Notes under the pieces: generated by a model
The model's input: the letters and a program-made list of their open reading frames with translations, nothing else
The model's database searches: none
What the model was told of the DNA's origin: nothing
Assembly: GCA_020629635.1 (NCBI GenBank)
Contig: JAHDCX010000017.1
Coordinates: 1-64,000, forward strand
Reading direction: 5' to 3'
DNA: 64,000 nucleotides
DNA from: Acidimicrobiales bacterium
Lineage (GTDB): Bacteria > Actinomycetota > Acidimicrobiia > Acidimicrobiales > SHLQ01
Translations under genes and position numbers: made by a program
In this document: positions 28,410-37,081 of the stretch, in pieces
Numbering within the stretch: the first letter of the stretch is position 1
Layout of the letters: the number at the start of each line of letters is the position of its first letter

Positions 28410-29654
28410 ATGAGCGCTGTCACCACCCCGACCCGCGATCGCGCTGCCGCCGACGAGAGGACCGACGGTGTACGCGCGCCCCGCCGAGGTCGGGTGCATC
28501 GCATCGCCGTCGCCGTGCTCATGGGCCTGACGGTGGCCTTTGTTGGGGCCGTCGTGATGGGCGCAGGGCTGGACGCGGAACCGGGGACGGGGCCGCGTCT
28601 CGGCGGTGACTTCCCCGCGTTCTACGGCGCCGGTTCGATCGTGTGGGATGGCGACCTCGATCGGCTGTACGACGCGGATCGTCAACAACAGGCGCAGGAA
28701 GGACTCGGCGTCGACGGATACCTTGCGTTCGCGTACCCGCCGCACGTGGCGCTCGGATACGCGCCGTTCGGTGCGCTGGATTTCCGCGTTTCGTACGCGC
28801 TCCATTCGCTGCTCACGACTGCCGCACTCGTGCTTGCACTCGGCCTCCTCCGCCCTGTCGTGCCGGCGTTGAAGAACCACTTCGTTCCGGTCGTCGCAGC
28901 CGCCATCACGTTCTTTCCGCTCTTCACGGCCCTCGGCGGAGGTCAGAACACCGGGTTCACGGTGCTTGCGTTCGCCGCAGTCTGGCGAGCCCTCGACGAC
29001 GACCAAGAGGTGGTGGCAGGTCTGGTGATCGGGCTGCTCCTGTACCGGCCGCAATATGCCCTTCCGCTCGGTGGCCTCGTTCTGCTGCGCGGCCACGGGC
29101 TCGCGACGGTCACGGCGGCGACGACGGCGCTGATCACCTGGGCGGGGACGTCGGTGATCATGGGCCGAAGCTGGCTCGTGGAGTGGTTGGATCAGGTGCG
29201 TCCATTCATCGAACGCGATGCCGAGGTCAACGCCGCGAACTCGATCTCGGTGCTCGGATTCCTGCATGCGCTCTTCGGCACGGAAGACACGCTTGTCAAC
29301 GTCGTCGGATTTGTCGGCGCTGGCGCGGTCGTCGCGATCTTGATGCGACTCTGGTGGCGTGGGCACGTCCCGCTCGCACAGGGGATCGGGGCTGCTGCGG
29401 CCGGCGTCCTGCTGATCAGCCCGCACACGATGTTCTACGACGCCGGTCTGCTCGTCATCGCCGTGCTCGCCGTTGCGGCACCTGGCACCGAGGCTGCGCA
29501 ACGTTTTGCACTCTTGTTGGGCGTCGCCGTCTGGTTGACGGCCTGGGTGCATCTGAGCAACGACGCGCTCGGAGCGACGCCGCTCATCCTCGTGGTGGCG
29601 TCGGTGTTTGCGATCTCCGTGCGTCCGGACCTTTCGACGAGGCTCGCCCGATGA
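28410..29654 (+). CDS. GT87-type (DUF2029) membrane glycosyltransferase
   Basis: 414 residues with about ten membrane helices. GGDFPAFYGAGSIVWDGDLDRLYD after the first helix contains the acidic pair typical of GT-C enzymes that use polyprenyl-phosphate sugars, and LLLYRPQYALPLGGLVLLRG is typical of the GT87 family. It would add mannose or another sugar from a lipid-linked donor outside the membrane. The ATG at 28410 is used. Its stop overlaps the start of the GT2 gene, whose product could make the lipid-linked donor. Confidence 0.82.
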   Translation: MSAVTTPTRDRAAADERTDGVRAPRRGRVHRIAVAVLMGLTVAFVGAVVMGAGLDAEPGTGPRLGGDFPAFYGAGSIVWDGDLDRLYDADRQQQAQEGLGVDGYLAFAYPPHVALGYAPFGALDFRVSYALHSLLTTAALVLALGLLRPVVPALKNHFVPVVAAAITFFPLFTALGGGQNTGFTVLAFAAVWRALDDDQEVVAGLVIGLLLYRPQYALPLGGLVLLRGHGLATVTAATTALITWAGTSVIMGRSWLVEWLDQVRPFIERDAEVNAANSISVLGFLHALFGTEDTLVNVVGFVGAGAVVAILMRLWWRGHVPLAQGIGAAAAGVLLISPHTMFYDAGLLVIAVLAVAAPGTEAAQRFALLLGVAVWLTAWVHLSNDALGATPLILVVASVFAISVRPDLSTRLAR

Positions 29655-30421
29655 CCGATCTTTCGATCATCATCCCGGCGTACAACGAGGCCGACCGGAT
29701 CGTCGAGACGCTCGATTCGATCGCCGCGTTTCTGGCCGAGCGGCGCGCCTTGGGATACGACGACGAGCTGATTGTCGTCGATGACGGATCGACCGACGAG
29801 ACCATCGCCGTCGTCGAATCGAAGCGAGGAGACTTTGACCGTCTGGTCGTGCTCCCGACGCCCCGCAACATCGGCAAGGGCCACGCGGTTCGTGCCGGAA
29901 TGTTGCATGCCAACGGCGACCTGCGACTGTTTCTCGACGCCGACAACTCGACCGATGTGCGCGAGTTCGACCGGCTGATGTCGGCTGCTGCGGCTGAGCC
30001 GATCTTTCCTGCGGTCGTCATCGGGTCGGTGGCGGTCGAGGGAGCGAACGTCACGGTGCGCCAGCCGGGCCTTCGGTCTCGCCTCGGCGCGTTCGGCAAC
30101 CGGATCATCCAACGACTCGTCCTCCCGGGGATCGCCGACACGCAACGGGGGTTCAAGGTGTTCACCGGTGAGGCAGGAGACGCGATCTTCCGTCGGTGTG
30201 CGACCGACGGCTGGGCGTTCGACGTCGAAGCACTGGCGATCGCTCGATCGCTCGGCTATCACGTCCTCGAAGTCCCGGTGACCTGGGAACATCGAGAGGA
30301 CAGTCGAGTCAGCCACTCGGCGTACCTGACGACGCTGCTCGAGGTATGGCGGATACGACGAGAGGTACGGGCCGAATCCGACGGTGCTCGCTACGCTCGC
30401 TCCGGTGACGGTCACTCCTGA
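29651..30421 (+). CDS. GT2 glycosyltransferase, dolichyl-phosphate sugar synthase type
   Basis: 256 residues. The nucleotide-sugar fold reads LSIIIPAYNEADRIVETL, ELIVVDDGSTDET, NIGKGHAVRAGMLHANG and FLDADNSTDVREFDRL (DxD). DTQRGFKVFTGEAGDAIF and WAFDVEALAIARSLGYHVLEVPVTW are typical of DPM1/Alg5-like enzymes, which load a sugar on polyprenyl phosphate. It overlaps the GT87 gene by 4 bp (ATGA), so the pair probably makes and uses one lipid-linked sugar. Confidence 0.88.
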   Translation: MTDLSIIIPAYNEADRIVETLDSIAAFLAERRALGYDDELIVVDDGSTDETIAVVESKRGDFDRLVVLPTPRNIGKGHAVRAGMLHANGDLRLFLDADNSTDVREFDRLMSAAAAEPIFPAVVIGSVAVEGANVTVRQPGLRSRLGAFGNRIIQRLVLPGIADTQRGFKVFTGEAGDAIFRRCATDGWAFDVEALAIARSLGYHVLEVPVTWEHREDSRVSHSAYLTTLLEVWRIRREVRAESDGARYARSGDGHS

Positions 30422-31604
30422 GCAGATCGATGCGGCGCGCGTCCGCCTCGCCGACGTCATCCCCGTCACGCCGTTCACCCGCTCACAGACGCTGAGCGAC
30501 ATTTGCGGTGCCGACGTCCACCTCAAGTTCGAGAACCTCCAGTACACGGGCAGCTTCAAGGGCCGGGGTGCCCGGAATCGGCTGCTCGAGGTCACCCCGG
30601 GACGCGGGGTGATCGCCATGTCGGCCGGCAACCACGCGCAGGGTGTGGCCTACCACGGCTCGCTGCTCGGCCTGCCGACAACGATCGTGATGCCCGAGCA
30701 CACCCCGTTCGTGAAGGTGGCTCGGACCCAGGAGCACGGCGCAGAGGTGGTCCTCGTCGGCGCCGACGTTGCCGAGTCGGCGGCGCACGCCCGCCAGCTC
30801 GCCGAAGAGCGGGACCTCGAGTTCATTCACCCCTACGACGATGCGGCGGTCATCGCCGGACAAGGAACCATTGCGCTCGAGATGCTCGACGTGGTGCCGC
30901 AGCTCGACTGTTTGATCTCGGCAGTCGGCGGTGGAGGGCTCGCGTCTGGCCTCGCCATTGCCTGCCACGGTCGCGGCGCGCGCACTCGGGTGATCGGCGT
31001 GCAGTCCGAGCGGTACCCCGCGATGACGGACCTCCTCGCCGGACGTTCCACCACGGCGACGTCGGGGAGCACGATCGCCGAGGGCATCGCCGTGAGCGAA
31101 CCCGGGGTGCTCACCGAGCAGATTCTGCGAGAACACGACGTCGAGATGCTCGTCGTCAGCGAGGCCGCGATCGAGGCGGCGATTGCGATGCTGCTCGAAA
31201 TCGAGAAGACGGTCGTCGAGGGCGCGGGAGCGGCGGCGCTCGCCGCCTGCCTCGAACACCCCGACCGCTTCGCCGGCTCGACGATCGGGTTGGTTCTGTG
31301 CGGCGGAAACATCGACCCCCGAACGCTGGCACAGGTGACCCTCCGCGGGCTCGCCAACCAGGGGAGGTTGTCGCGGTTGCGAGTCGAACTCGATGACACG
31401 CCCGGCAGGCTTGCCCTCGTCTCCCAGGTGATCGCCGCGGCAGCGGCGAACGTCGTTCAGGTGGATCACGACGGTCTCGGGTCGACCGGGGCGCGCAGCA
31501 CGATTCTCGAGCTCCGTATCGACACGCTCGACGCCGACCATGCCCAACGAGTCCTCGAAGCGCTACGTGCCGAGGGGCTTCGTGCAACGCTCGTCGATTG
31601 GTGA
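30384..31604 (+). CDS. ilvA: Threonine ammonia-lyase with ACT domain
   Basis: 406 residues. The PLP lysine is in LQYTGSFKGRGARNRLL, the phosphate cup in AVGGGGLASGLAIA, and SAGNHAQGVAYHG is conserved. The C-terminal 75 residues (RLRVELDDTPGRLALVSQVIAAAAANV) form one ACT domain. It deaminates threonine to 2-oxobutyrate. One ACT domain and this length fit the TdcB-like/ilvA group rather than the long two-domain IlvA. The GTG at 30384 overlaps the GT2 gene by 38 bp; a GTG at 30405 is an equal alternative. Confidence 0.9.
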   Translation: MLATLAPVTVTPEQIDAARVRLADVIPVTPFTRSQTLSDICGADVHLKFENLQYTGSFKGRGARNRLLEVTPGRGVIAMSAGNHAQGVAYHGSLLGLPTTIVMPEHTPFVKVARTQEHGAEVVLVGADVAESAAHARQLAEERDLEFIHPYDDAAVIAGQGTIALEMLDVVPQLDCLISAVGGGGLASGLAIACHGRGARTRVIGVQSERYPAMTDLLAGRSTTATSGSTIAEGIAVSEPGVLTEQILREHDVEMLVVSEAAIEAAIAMLLEIEKTVVEGAGAAALAACLEHPDRFAGSTIGLVLCGGNIDPRTLAQVTLRGLANQGRLSRLRVELDDTPGRLALVSQVIAAAAANVVQVDHDGLGSTGARSTILELRIDTLDADHAQRVLEALRAEGLRATLVDW

Positions 31605-31633
31605 GCCCCGCTCGATTGGCTAGGGAAGACTGA

Positions 31634-32170
31634 TTAGGGAAGACGACCGACGTGGGCCAGCGCTCGTCGGACGAGCTTCTCATGGCCCGGAGACAGCTCT
31701 GCGGCGACCGTTGGGCTGACAACTTCGTCGGGCCGGAGCCATACGAGATCGAGTGCATCCTGGGACGGCTCGCAGTCACCCTCGACCGGGACGACGTAGG
31801 CGAGGCTCACCGCGTGCTGGCGGGGGTCGTAGAAGCCCGTGATGTCCGGGTTCGGGAAGTACTCGACCACGGTGAAGGGCTGCGGCGATGGCGGGATCCG
31901 TGGAAGGGCAAGCGGTCCGAGGTCTTTCTCGAGATGTCGGAGCAGCGCATCTCGGACACGCTCGCCGTAGAGCACCCGTCCGGACACGACCTCGCGGTTG
32001 ACCTCGCCCGTTGCATCCAGGCGGAGCAGCAGCCCGAGGTGGCTGACGACGCCGAGGTCGTCGGTGCGAACCGGGATGGCGTTCACGTAGACGATCGGCA
32101 TCTTGCCGCGCATCGTCTCGATGTCGTCGTCGGACAACCAGGAACTCTGCGTGTCGGTGAGGTCGCTCAT
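31634..32170 (-). CDS. NUDIX-like protein of the DUF4916 type
   Basis: 178 residues. The fold pattern is NUDIX-like (PIVYVNAIPVRTDDLGVVSHLGLLLR, GRVLYGERVRDALLRHLEKDLG), but the catalytic GX5EX7REUXEEXGU box is degenerate: GRVLYGERVRDALLRHLEKDLG keeps Gly and some acids but lacks the REUXEE core. It resembles the actinobacterial DUF4916 group. TACCGT lies 8 nt before the ATG, predicting a leaderless transcript. Activity is uncertain. Confidence 0.78.
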   Translation of the reverse strand: MSDLTDTQSSWLSDDDIETMRGKMPIVYVNAIPVRTDDLGVVSHLGLLLRLDATGEVNREVVSGRVLYGERVRDALLRHLEKDLGPLALPRIPPSPQPFTVVEYFPNPDITGFYDPRQHAVSLAYVVPVEGDCEPSQDALDLVWLRPDEVVSPTVAAELSPGHEKLVRRALAHVGRLP

Positions 32171-32224
32171 CGCCCCTGACGGTACTCGGCCGAGACGATG
32201 CGGGCGAACGTCACCGCTGAGGCG

Positions 32225-33139
32225 CTACGACGTGGAGGCGAGGTGCTGATCGAACCACGCTGTCAGGTGGTCGATCGCCGGCTCGACGAACTTGGGGTTG
32301 TCGTACAAGTCGATGTGGTTGGTGGTGTCGAGCCAGCGGATTTCGGCGTTGTCGCCGGACCGTTCGACGATCCGGGCGGCCGCCTCGGGTGAGCAGAAGT
32401 CGTCGGTGCGGCCGTGGACCACGAGGAACGGGGTTTCGCCCAGGAAGTCGGCGCCTTTGGCGGCGTCGAACGTGAGGAGCTCGCGGATGGAGAGCCTGGT
32501 GATCTGGTTGCGCCAGCCAGGCGCGGCCGAGCGATCCGTGCCGTAGTAGTCGAACGGTTCTTGACCGGGCATCGCCGCCGCAACATCGGGGTTCTCGGAC
32601 ACGGCATTGATGTACTCGATTTCGCCCGACTCGACTTCGGCGGCGGCGACCTCCGCGAGGTCGGCCATCACGGCTCGGTAGCCGTCGGTGCCCATCCCGG
32701 CTTGCATGTCTGCTGGGTCGTTGAACGCCGCAGCGACGACACCGAGCGCTTTGACTCGAGGATCGAACGCAGCGTGGCGCAGGGCATAGCCCCCTCCCAT
32801 GCAGACGCCGACGACGCCCACCCGTTCGGCGTCGACGTCGGGGTGTTCGGCCAAGGCGCTCGTGGCGGCGAGGAGGTCGTCGAGTTTGCCCATGGCGTCC
32901 TCGTGCTGTCGCCGAGCCCCGCCGCTCGCGCCGAAGTTCCGATGGTCGAAGGTGAGAGTCGCGTACCCGCGCTCGGCGAGCGCGGTGGCGTAGATCGCAA
33001 CCACCTGCTCTTTGACCCCGGTGAAGGGCCCGGTGAACACGAGCCCTGGGTGCGGCCCGGATCCGTGCGGCAGTCGGAGCTCGCCAGCGAGTGGGATGCC
33101 GAAGGCGTTGATGGTGAGGGGATGGGTTTCGAGGGTCAT
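32225..33139 (-). CDS. Dienelactone-hydrolase-like alpha/beta hydrolase
   Basis: 304 residues. The nucleophile elbow reads VGVVGVCMGGGYALRH, with Cys in place of Ser, as in dienelactone hydrolases. The acid is in LVVHGRTDDFCSPEAA and the base in TTNHIDLYDNP. GPFTGVKEQVVAIYATALAERGYATLTFDHRNFGASGG is typical of this hydrolase group. Substrate unknown. It lies about 50 bp downstream of the redoxin gene on the same strand. Confidence 0.87.
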   Translation of the reverse strand: MTLETHPLTINAFGIPLAGELRLPHGSGPHPGLVFTGPFTGVKEQVVAIYATALAERGYATLTFDHRNFGASGGARRQHEDAMGKLDDLLAATSALAEHPDVDAERVGVVGVCMGGGYALRHAAFDPRVKALGVVAAAFNDPADMQAGMGTDGYRAVMADLAEVAAAEVESGEIEYINAVSENPDVAAAMPGQEPFDYYGTDRSAAPGWRNQITRLSIRELLTFDAAKGADFLGETPFLVVHGRTDDFCSPEAAARIVERSGDNAEIRWLDTTNHIDLYDNPKFVEPAIDHLTAWFDQHLASTS

Positions 33140-33189
33140 GGGTGAGGAATCCCCATTCGATTCTCAGTCATTCCCAAAAGCGCCACACG

Positions 33190-33660
33190 TCACTTCTGTT
33201 GCTCGAAGATCACTTTGCGAATCACTTCGCTGGCGGTGAAGCGGCCGATCGGACCGGACGAATAGACCGAGATCGAGACGGTGCCGTCTGGAGCGAGCAA
33301 GAAGCCAGTGGCATGCAAGAACGTCTTGTCGCCGGTCTGGATCATGGCCCCGGTCGCCTCGGCGACCGCGTGGGCGTCGAGCTCACCGGCCATCGGAAAC
33401 CCGACGTGCAGCCCAGAACGAAGCGCGGCGGTGGACTCGACCGAATCGACCGACGCGCCGATGACCTTCACGCCGAGGTTCTTGAGCGGGAGTCCGTGTA
33501 CTGCGAAGTCAACCAACTGGTGACGGCAATACGGTCACCAGTCGCCTCGGTACAGCAGGATCGCCGCCCAATGGCCAGCGACCGAGGCGGTCAGGTCGAT
33601 CGGCTCACCATCGTGAGTGCGCCCCATGATCGAGGGCATCGTGTCACCGGTCTGAAGCAT
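33190..33660 (-). CDS. Peroxiredoxin-like redoxin with in-frame TGA at the UxxC site, probable selenoprotein
   Basis: Reading through one TGA gives 156 residues from the ATG at 33660. The TGA (33537-33535) is codon 42, in the motif YRGDW-U-PYCRHQL, exactly where redoxins of this group have the first cysteine of CxxC. Homology-like sequence continues on both sides in the same frame: the N-terminal GDTMPSI start, and the downstream LGVKVIGASVDSVESTAALRSG and ATGFLLAPDGTVS blocks. The frame downstream is intact for 114 codons, not decayed. A stem-loop with a bulged U and an AGUU loop follows the TGA at the spacing of bacterial SECIS elements. The alternative is a nonsense mutation or sequencing error. 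No sel genes are in the window. Confidence 0.72.
33508..33537 (-). promoter_or_regulatory. Candidate bacterial SECIS element
   Basis: In the mRNA, the UGA is followed by 10 nt, then the stem GUCACC / GGU-U-GAC (six pairs, one bulged U) with loop AGUU. The loop begins 16 nt after the UGA, at the short end of the known 16-37 nt range, and has G at loop position 2. A competing 9-bp hairpin, ACTGGTGAC / GTCACCAGT (33542-33516), would bury the UGA in its stem. Confidence 0.5.
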
Positions 33661-33700
33661 GGAACGAACCTAGCAATCGGCGGCTGCCCGATTCGAGTGC

Positions 33701-33711
33701 CAGAATCAGGC
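33701..33711 (+). promoter_or_regulatory. -10 box of surface paralog 1, leaderless type
   Basis: CAGAAT at 33701-33706, five bases, then the ATG at 33712; no ribosome site. It lies about 40 bp from the divergent redoxin start. Confidence 0.45.
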
Positions 33712-35169
33712 ATGGCGAACTCCGGCGGCTCGAGCGTCGTGATCGAACTCCACGACGGAGACTCGACTTCGCCCGTCGTCGACCCCCGGCCGCCCGGACG
33801 GGGTCGGGGGTGGGTGCCGGTGGTGCTCCTGTGGGCGATCGTGGCAGTTGGCGTGCTCGCCGTCGTCCGGCCGGGGGGCGGGGATCCGGAACCCGACGAC
33901 GTCGTCACCCCATCAACCACCACGATCACGACCCCGAGTGAGGCAGAGGTGACCGCACGCGTCGAACGGGTCGATGGCGCCCGGGACTTCAGCGCCATCG
34001 TCGATGCGGGCAACGGCTACCTCGCGCTGCGGTGGAAGAGCGACGACGGACTCCCGAAGCTGCATCGATCCCTGGACGGCACCGACTGGAAGACACTGCG
34101 CATCACCGGCGATCGACTCGTCGATCCAGAGATCGACTACGTGACGACCTTCGGGCCGCTCACCGTCACGCCCGAGGGTTGGGCGCTCATGGCCACCCGC
34201 AGGATCGGTGCGGTGACGACGGCGGCGATCGACCGTCTGGAGTCTCGGGACGGCCTCGACTGGCGGCTCGATCCGGACTTCGTGTGGGATGTCGCCGACG
34301 GGCAGACGACCATTCTCGAACACGATGCGTCCACGGTCGTGCTTCTCGAACGACGCCAGACCGGCTCACCGCTCCTTGCCGAGTTGCTCGACGACGCGCT
34401 CGCGGACCAACTCGCTGGTCAACCGTGCGCCGTCAACTCGGTCGGGTCGACGCTGCTTGTGGAGTTGTGCCGCGGTGGCGGGACACGAGTTTCTGCCGAG
34501 GACACCGTCGCACCCGAGCTATTCGACGAGGTACGCCTTTGTGCCGCCCATCTCACGGCACGGCCGGGCGGCTGGTCGAACATCGTTGTGCTCCACGACA
34601 TCGCCACCGCAACGTCGGTACGCCATGACATCTCCGACACCGCGTTCACCGGTTCCAACCTGGTCGAGGGAGGGGTGGTCATCCTGGACACGGCCCGATC
34701 AGCGTCGGACGACATCGGCACCGCATGCGACGGGTTGGTCGATATCGCGCCCTCACCTCCGCCACGGGCAATCTTCGTCACCGTCGATGGGCGCACAGAC
34801 GTCGAGCTGCCCGTCGCCGAGTCCGTCGAGTACCTCCCAACGGCCTCGGTCGGTCGTGGGGATTCGGTCGTGTGGTGGGACGGCAAGACGTTGTGGGAGG
34901 TATCGCCGAGCGGTGAGTCGACCGTTCTGCTGGAGCGCCCTGACGACGTCGCACCCGGCCGGATCGCCATCCTGTCTGACGACGCAACCTCGCTCGTTCT
35001 CCAAGACTGGGATGGGCTGGCCGTCGCCCACCTCGACGGACCGACACCACGTTGGCAACAGGTCATCTTCGACGACGTCCTGCCCAATGCGTCGTTGTTC
35101 GAGGTCGACGACCGAAACATCTTCCTGACGAACGGCGTCTCGTTGTTCCGAGTCGAGGTCACCCAGTGA
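33712..35169 (+). CDS. Membrane-anchored Asp-box surface protein, paralog 1
   Basis: 485 residues, function unknown. A cytoplasmic tail with VVIELHDGD is followed by one membrane helix (about 33-52), a Thr-rich linker, and a long extracytoplasmic domain. The domain has two S-x-DG-x-x-W motifs (SLDGTDW and SRDGLDW) like Asp-box hairpins of beta-propellers, and four conserved cysteines shared with three paralogs in this region (pair at about 240 and 255, then one in VRLCAAHL and one in GTACDGLVDI). The stop overlaps the next paralog's GTG (GTGA), so the two are one operon. Confidence 0.75.
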   Translation: MANSGGSSVVIELHDGDSTSPVVDPRPPGRGRGWVPVVLLWAIVAVGVLAVVRPGGGDPEPDDVVTPSTTTITTPSEAEVTARVERVDGARDFSAIVDAGNGYLALRWKSDDGLPKLHRSLDGTDWKTLRITGDRLVDPEIDYVTTFGPLTVTPEGWALMATRRIGAVTTAAIDRLESRDGLDWRLDPDFVWDVADGQTTILEHDASTVVLLERRQTGSPLLAELLDDALADQLAGQPCAVNSVGSTLLVELCRGGGTRVSAEDTVAPELFDEVRLCAAHLTARPGGWSNIVVLHDIATATSVRHDISDTAFTGSNLVEGGVVILDTARSASDDIGTACDGLVDIAPSPPPRAIFVTVDGRTDVELPVAESVEYLPTASVGRGDSVVWWDGKTLWEVSPSGESTVLLERPDDVAPGRIAILSDDATSLVLQDWDGLAVAHLDGPTPRWQQVIFDDVLPNASLFEVDDRNIFLTNGVSLFRVEVTQ

Positions 35170-36641
35170 CGGACGTGTCGGACCACCAGGTCCGGGTCGA
35201 GCTTGACGGCGCCCCGACAGCGGCGGGCGAACCGGGTCGGCCGCCGCGCCGGACCACGACGTGGCTGGCCGTCGCCGTTGTGGGTCTCGTTGCGGCGTTG
35301 CTGTTTGGTGTTGCGTTGCGGGGCGGCCACGAGGGAGACGATGCGGGTTCGGCGGCAGTGCCGACAACGATCCTGCCGACAACGTCGGTCAGCGGGGATG
35401 AACCGGCCTCGGCGGATCTGGAGCTGGTGGTCCAGGAGGCGACCGGTCCCGAGCATCCCGTCGATTGGCTCGTGCGAGCCGATGTCGGATTTCTCGGACT
35501 CGTATCGCCGGCCGACGTCGATGGTGCACCGCAGGTCGTGCGTTCGGTCGACGGTGTCGCCTGGTCGAGCGTGGATGTGGCCGGACCGTTTGCCAGTGAC
35601 ATCTTGCTCCGCAAGGTCGACTACTCCCATCTCGTCGCGGCCGACGATGAGTTCGCCATGCTTCGCTCGACGCTCATCGCCACCGAGGACGGTGGTTCGT
35701 TTCTCGAGCTGGACCGGTTCGTCTCGGCCGATGGCGCGACGTGGAGCATCGATCCCCAGGTCGGCACTCGACGGCTGTCTCGACAGAGCTGGATCACCCA
35801 TCACGACGCCGAGCGACTGCTCGTGGCCGAACTCCGGTCCGACCCGAATCCGGCATTGGTCGAACTCGTTGAACAAACCCTCCTGGCGCCGACCGATCGC
35901 CTGCCGTGTTCTGCGGCGCCGGTGCCCGACGGCGTCGTGGTCCAGTGGTGTGACGGCGAGTCCCAACAGTTTCGGGCAGAGGACTTCGTCGACCCGGACA
36001 CGGTCACCGATGTCGGACGTTGCGCCGACCACGTCGGCGAGGAGTGGCAGCGCGGGTACACCGTGTCGATCATCTCCACCGACGGTCTTCCCGAAACGGA
36101 GGTCGACATTGCGCCTGGTCTGACCGCGATCGTGCCGGCGACGGATGCCCTCTTTGGCTTCGACTTTGGCGCACGCTTTGCGTTCGACGTTTCGTCGTGC
36201 GATCCGTGGTTGGACCTCGCCGCTCCAGTGCCGGCTGCGGTGGTCCGTCACGACTTCGACGGTTCGGTGACCCGATTCGACGTCCCGATGACGACGTTTG
36301 GCGCTCCGCCGCAGCTCTTTGCCTTCGAGGGTTCCGTCGCCTTCTGGGACGGCCGGGTGCTGCGGATCCTCGATCCGGGCACGATGGCGTTGATCGATCG
36401 AGTCGAAGTCACCGACGGAGGCGAGCTCGGGTGGCGAGCGGCGCTCCACGCCGAGTCATCGACGTTCGCGATCGTTCAGGGAGCCGAGCTCTTCCTCGCC
36501 GACCTCGACGGCGGAAGCTGGAGGCGGGTCGAGCTTCCGGTTCGGCGTTACGACGGCGGTGTCGTCTATCTCGACGACGCGGCCGCCTACCTGCTCTCGG
36601 GGTTCGACCTGTTTCGGGTCGATCTCATGATCGACGAGTGA
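35166..36641 (+). CDS. Membrane-anchored Asp-box surface protein, paralog 2
   Basis: 491 residues from a GTG overlapping the previous stop. Layout as in paralog 1: a tail with VRVELDGAP, one helix (about 35-55), a Thr/Pro linker (PTTILPTTS), and an outer domain with SVDGVAW and SADGATW. The four cysteines fall in LPCSAAP, VQWCDGE, VGRCADHV and SSCDPWLDLA. It also ends in repeated FWDGRVLRILDPG and YLLSGFDLFRVDL blade-like strands that match the ends of the paralogs. Function unknown. Confidence 0.75.
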   Translation: MTDVSDHQVRVELDGAPTAAGEPGRPPRRTTTWLAVAVVGLVAALLFGVALRGGHEGDDAGSAAVPTTILPTTSVSGDEPASADLELVVQEATGPEHPVDWLVRADVGFLGLVSPADVDGAPQVVRSVDGVAWSSVDVAGPFASDILLRKVDYSHLVAADDEFAMLRSTLIATEDGGSFLELDRFVSADGATWSIDPQVGTRRLSRQSWITHHDAERLLVAELRSDPNPALVELVEQTLLAPTDRLPCSAAPVPDGVVVQWCDGESQQFRAEDFVDPDTVTDVGRCADHVGEEWQRGYTVSIISTDGLPETEVDIAPGLTAIVPATDALFGFDFGARFAFDVSSCDPWLDLAAPVPAAVVRHDFDGSVTRFDVPMTTFGAPPQLFAFEGSVAFWDGRVLRILDPGTMALIDRVEVTDGGELGWRAALHAESSTFAIVQGAELFLADLDGGSWRRVELPVRRYDGGVVYLDDAAAYLLSGFDLFRVDLMIDE

Positions 36642-36670
36642 ACACCACCATCTCAGAAGGGACCTCACAC

Positions 36671-37066
36671 ATGGACGCCTGGCATCGCGAGATCGTCGAG
36701 CTGCACGAACACTTCGAGGCATGGTTCCTCGGGACCGAAGACGACAACGATCGAGTCGAGGTCGCGCTCGCCGAGGACTTCACCATGGTTGGCCCCACCG
36801 GGGAGACCGCGGATCGAGCGGCGACCGTGCAGGCCATCGTTGCGGGTCGGGCACACACCGACTCGCTCACGATCGAGATCCGTGAGCCGTCGCTCGTGGC
36901 GGAAACGACGGAGCTCGTCATCGCCGAGTACATCGAGACTCACGTGTTGCGGGAACGCACGAACCACCGCCGCACCACCGCAGTGTTCCGCAAGCACGAC
37001 GGCGCCCCGAACGGTCTGCGGTGGCTGCGGGTCCACGAATCGTGGATCGACCGTGGTCTCGGCTGA
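36671..37066 (+). CDS. SnoaL/DUF4440-like protein (NTF2 fold)
   Basis: 131 residues. The pattern of an NTF2-like cone is clear: an N-terminal helix HREIVELHEHFEAWFLG, FTMVGPTGETADRAATVQAIVAG, then strands LTIEIREPSLVAETTELVIAEYIETHV and RRTTAVFRKHDG. Such small proteins are enzymes or ligand binders; no catalytic residues could be assigned. AGAAGGGA lies about 10 nt before the ATG. It follows paralog 2 by 29 bp and may be in the same operon. Confidence 0.8.
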   Translation: MDAWHREIVELHEHFEAWFLGTEDDNDRVEVALAEDFTMVGPTGETADRAATVQAIVAGRAHTDSLTIEIREPSLVAETTELVIAEYIETHVLRERTNHRRTTAVFRKHDGAPNGLRWLRVHESWIDRGLG

Positions 37067-37081
37067 CTGTCGACAGGTTGG

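Noticed and set aside
31621-31644. Direct repeat TAGGGAAGAC, two copies 14 bp apart
   Set aside because: Short, at the converging ends of two genes, with no hairpin and no other copies seen. Likely chance or slippage.
33190-33516. Stand-alone 108-residue redoxin fragment from a TTG start
   Set aside because: It lacks the redox motif and the first strands. Reading through the TGA restores a complete redoxin, so the fragment is an artefact of stopping at the TGA.
33190-33660. Simple pseudogene
   Set aside because: Only one stop, at the redox position, with the rest of the frame intact. Pseudogene or sequencing error remains possible but is less likely.
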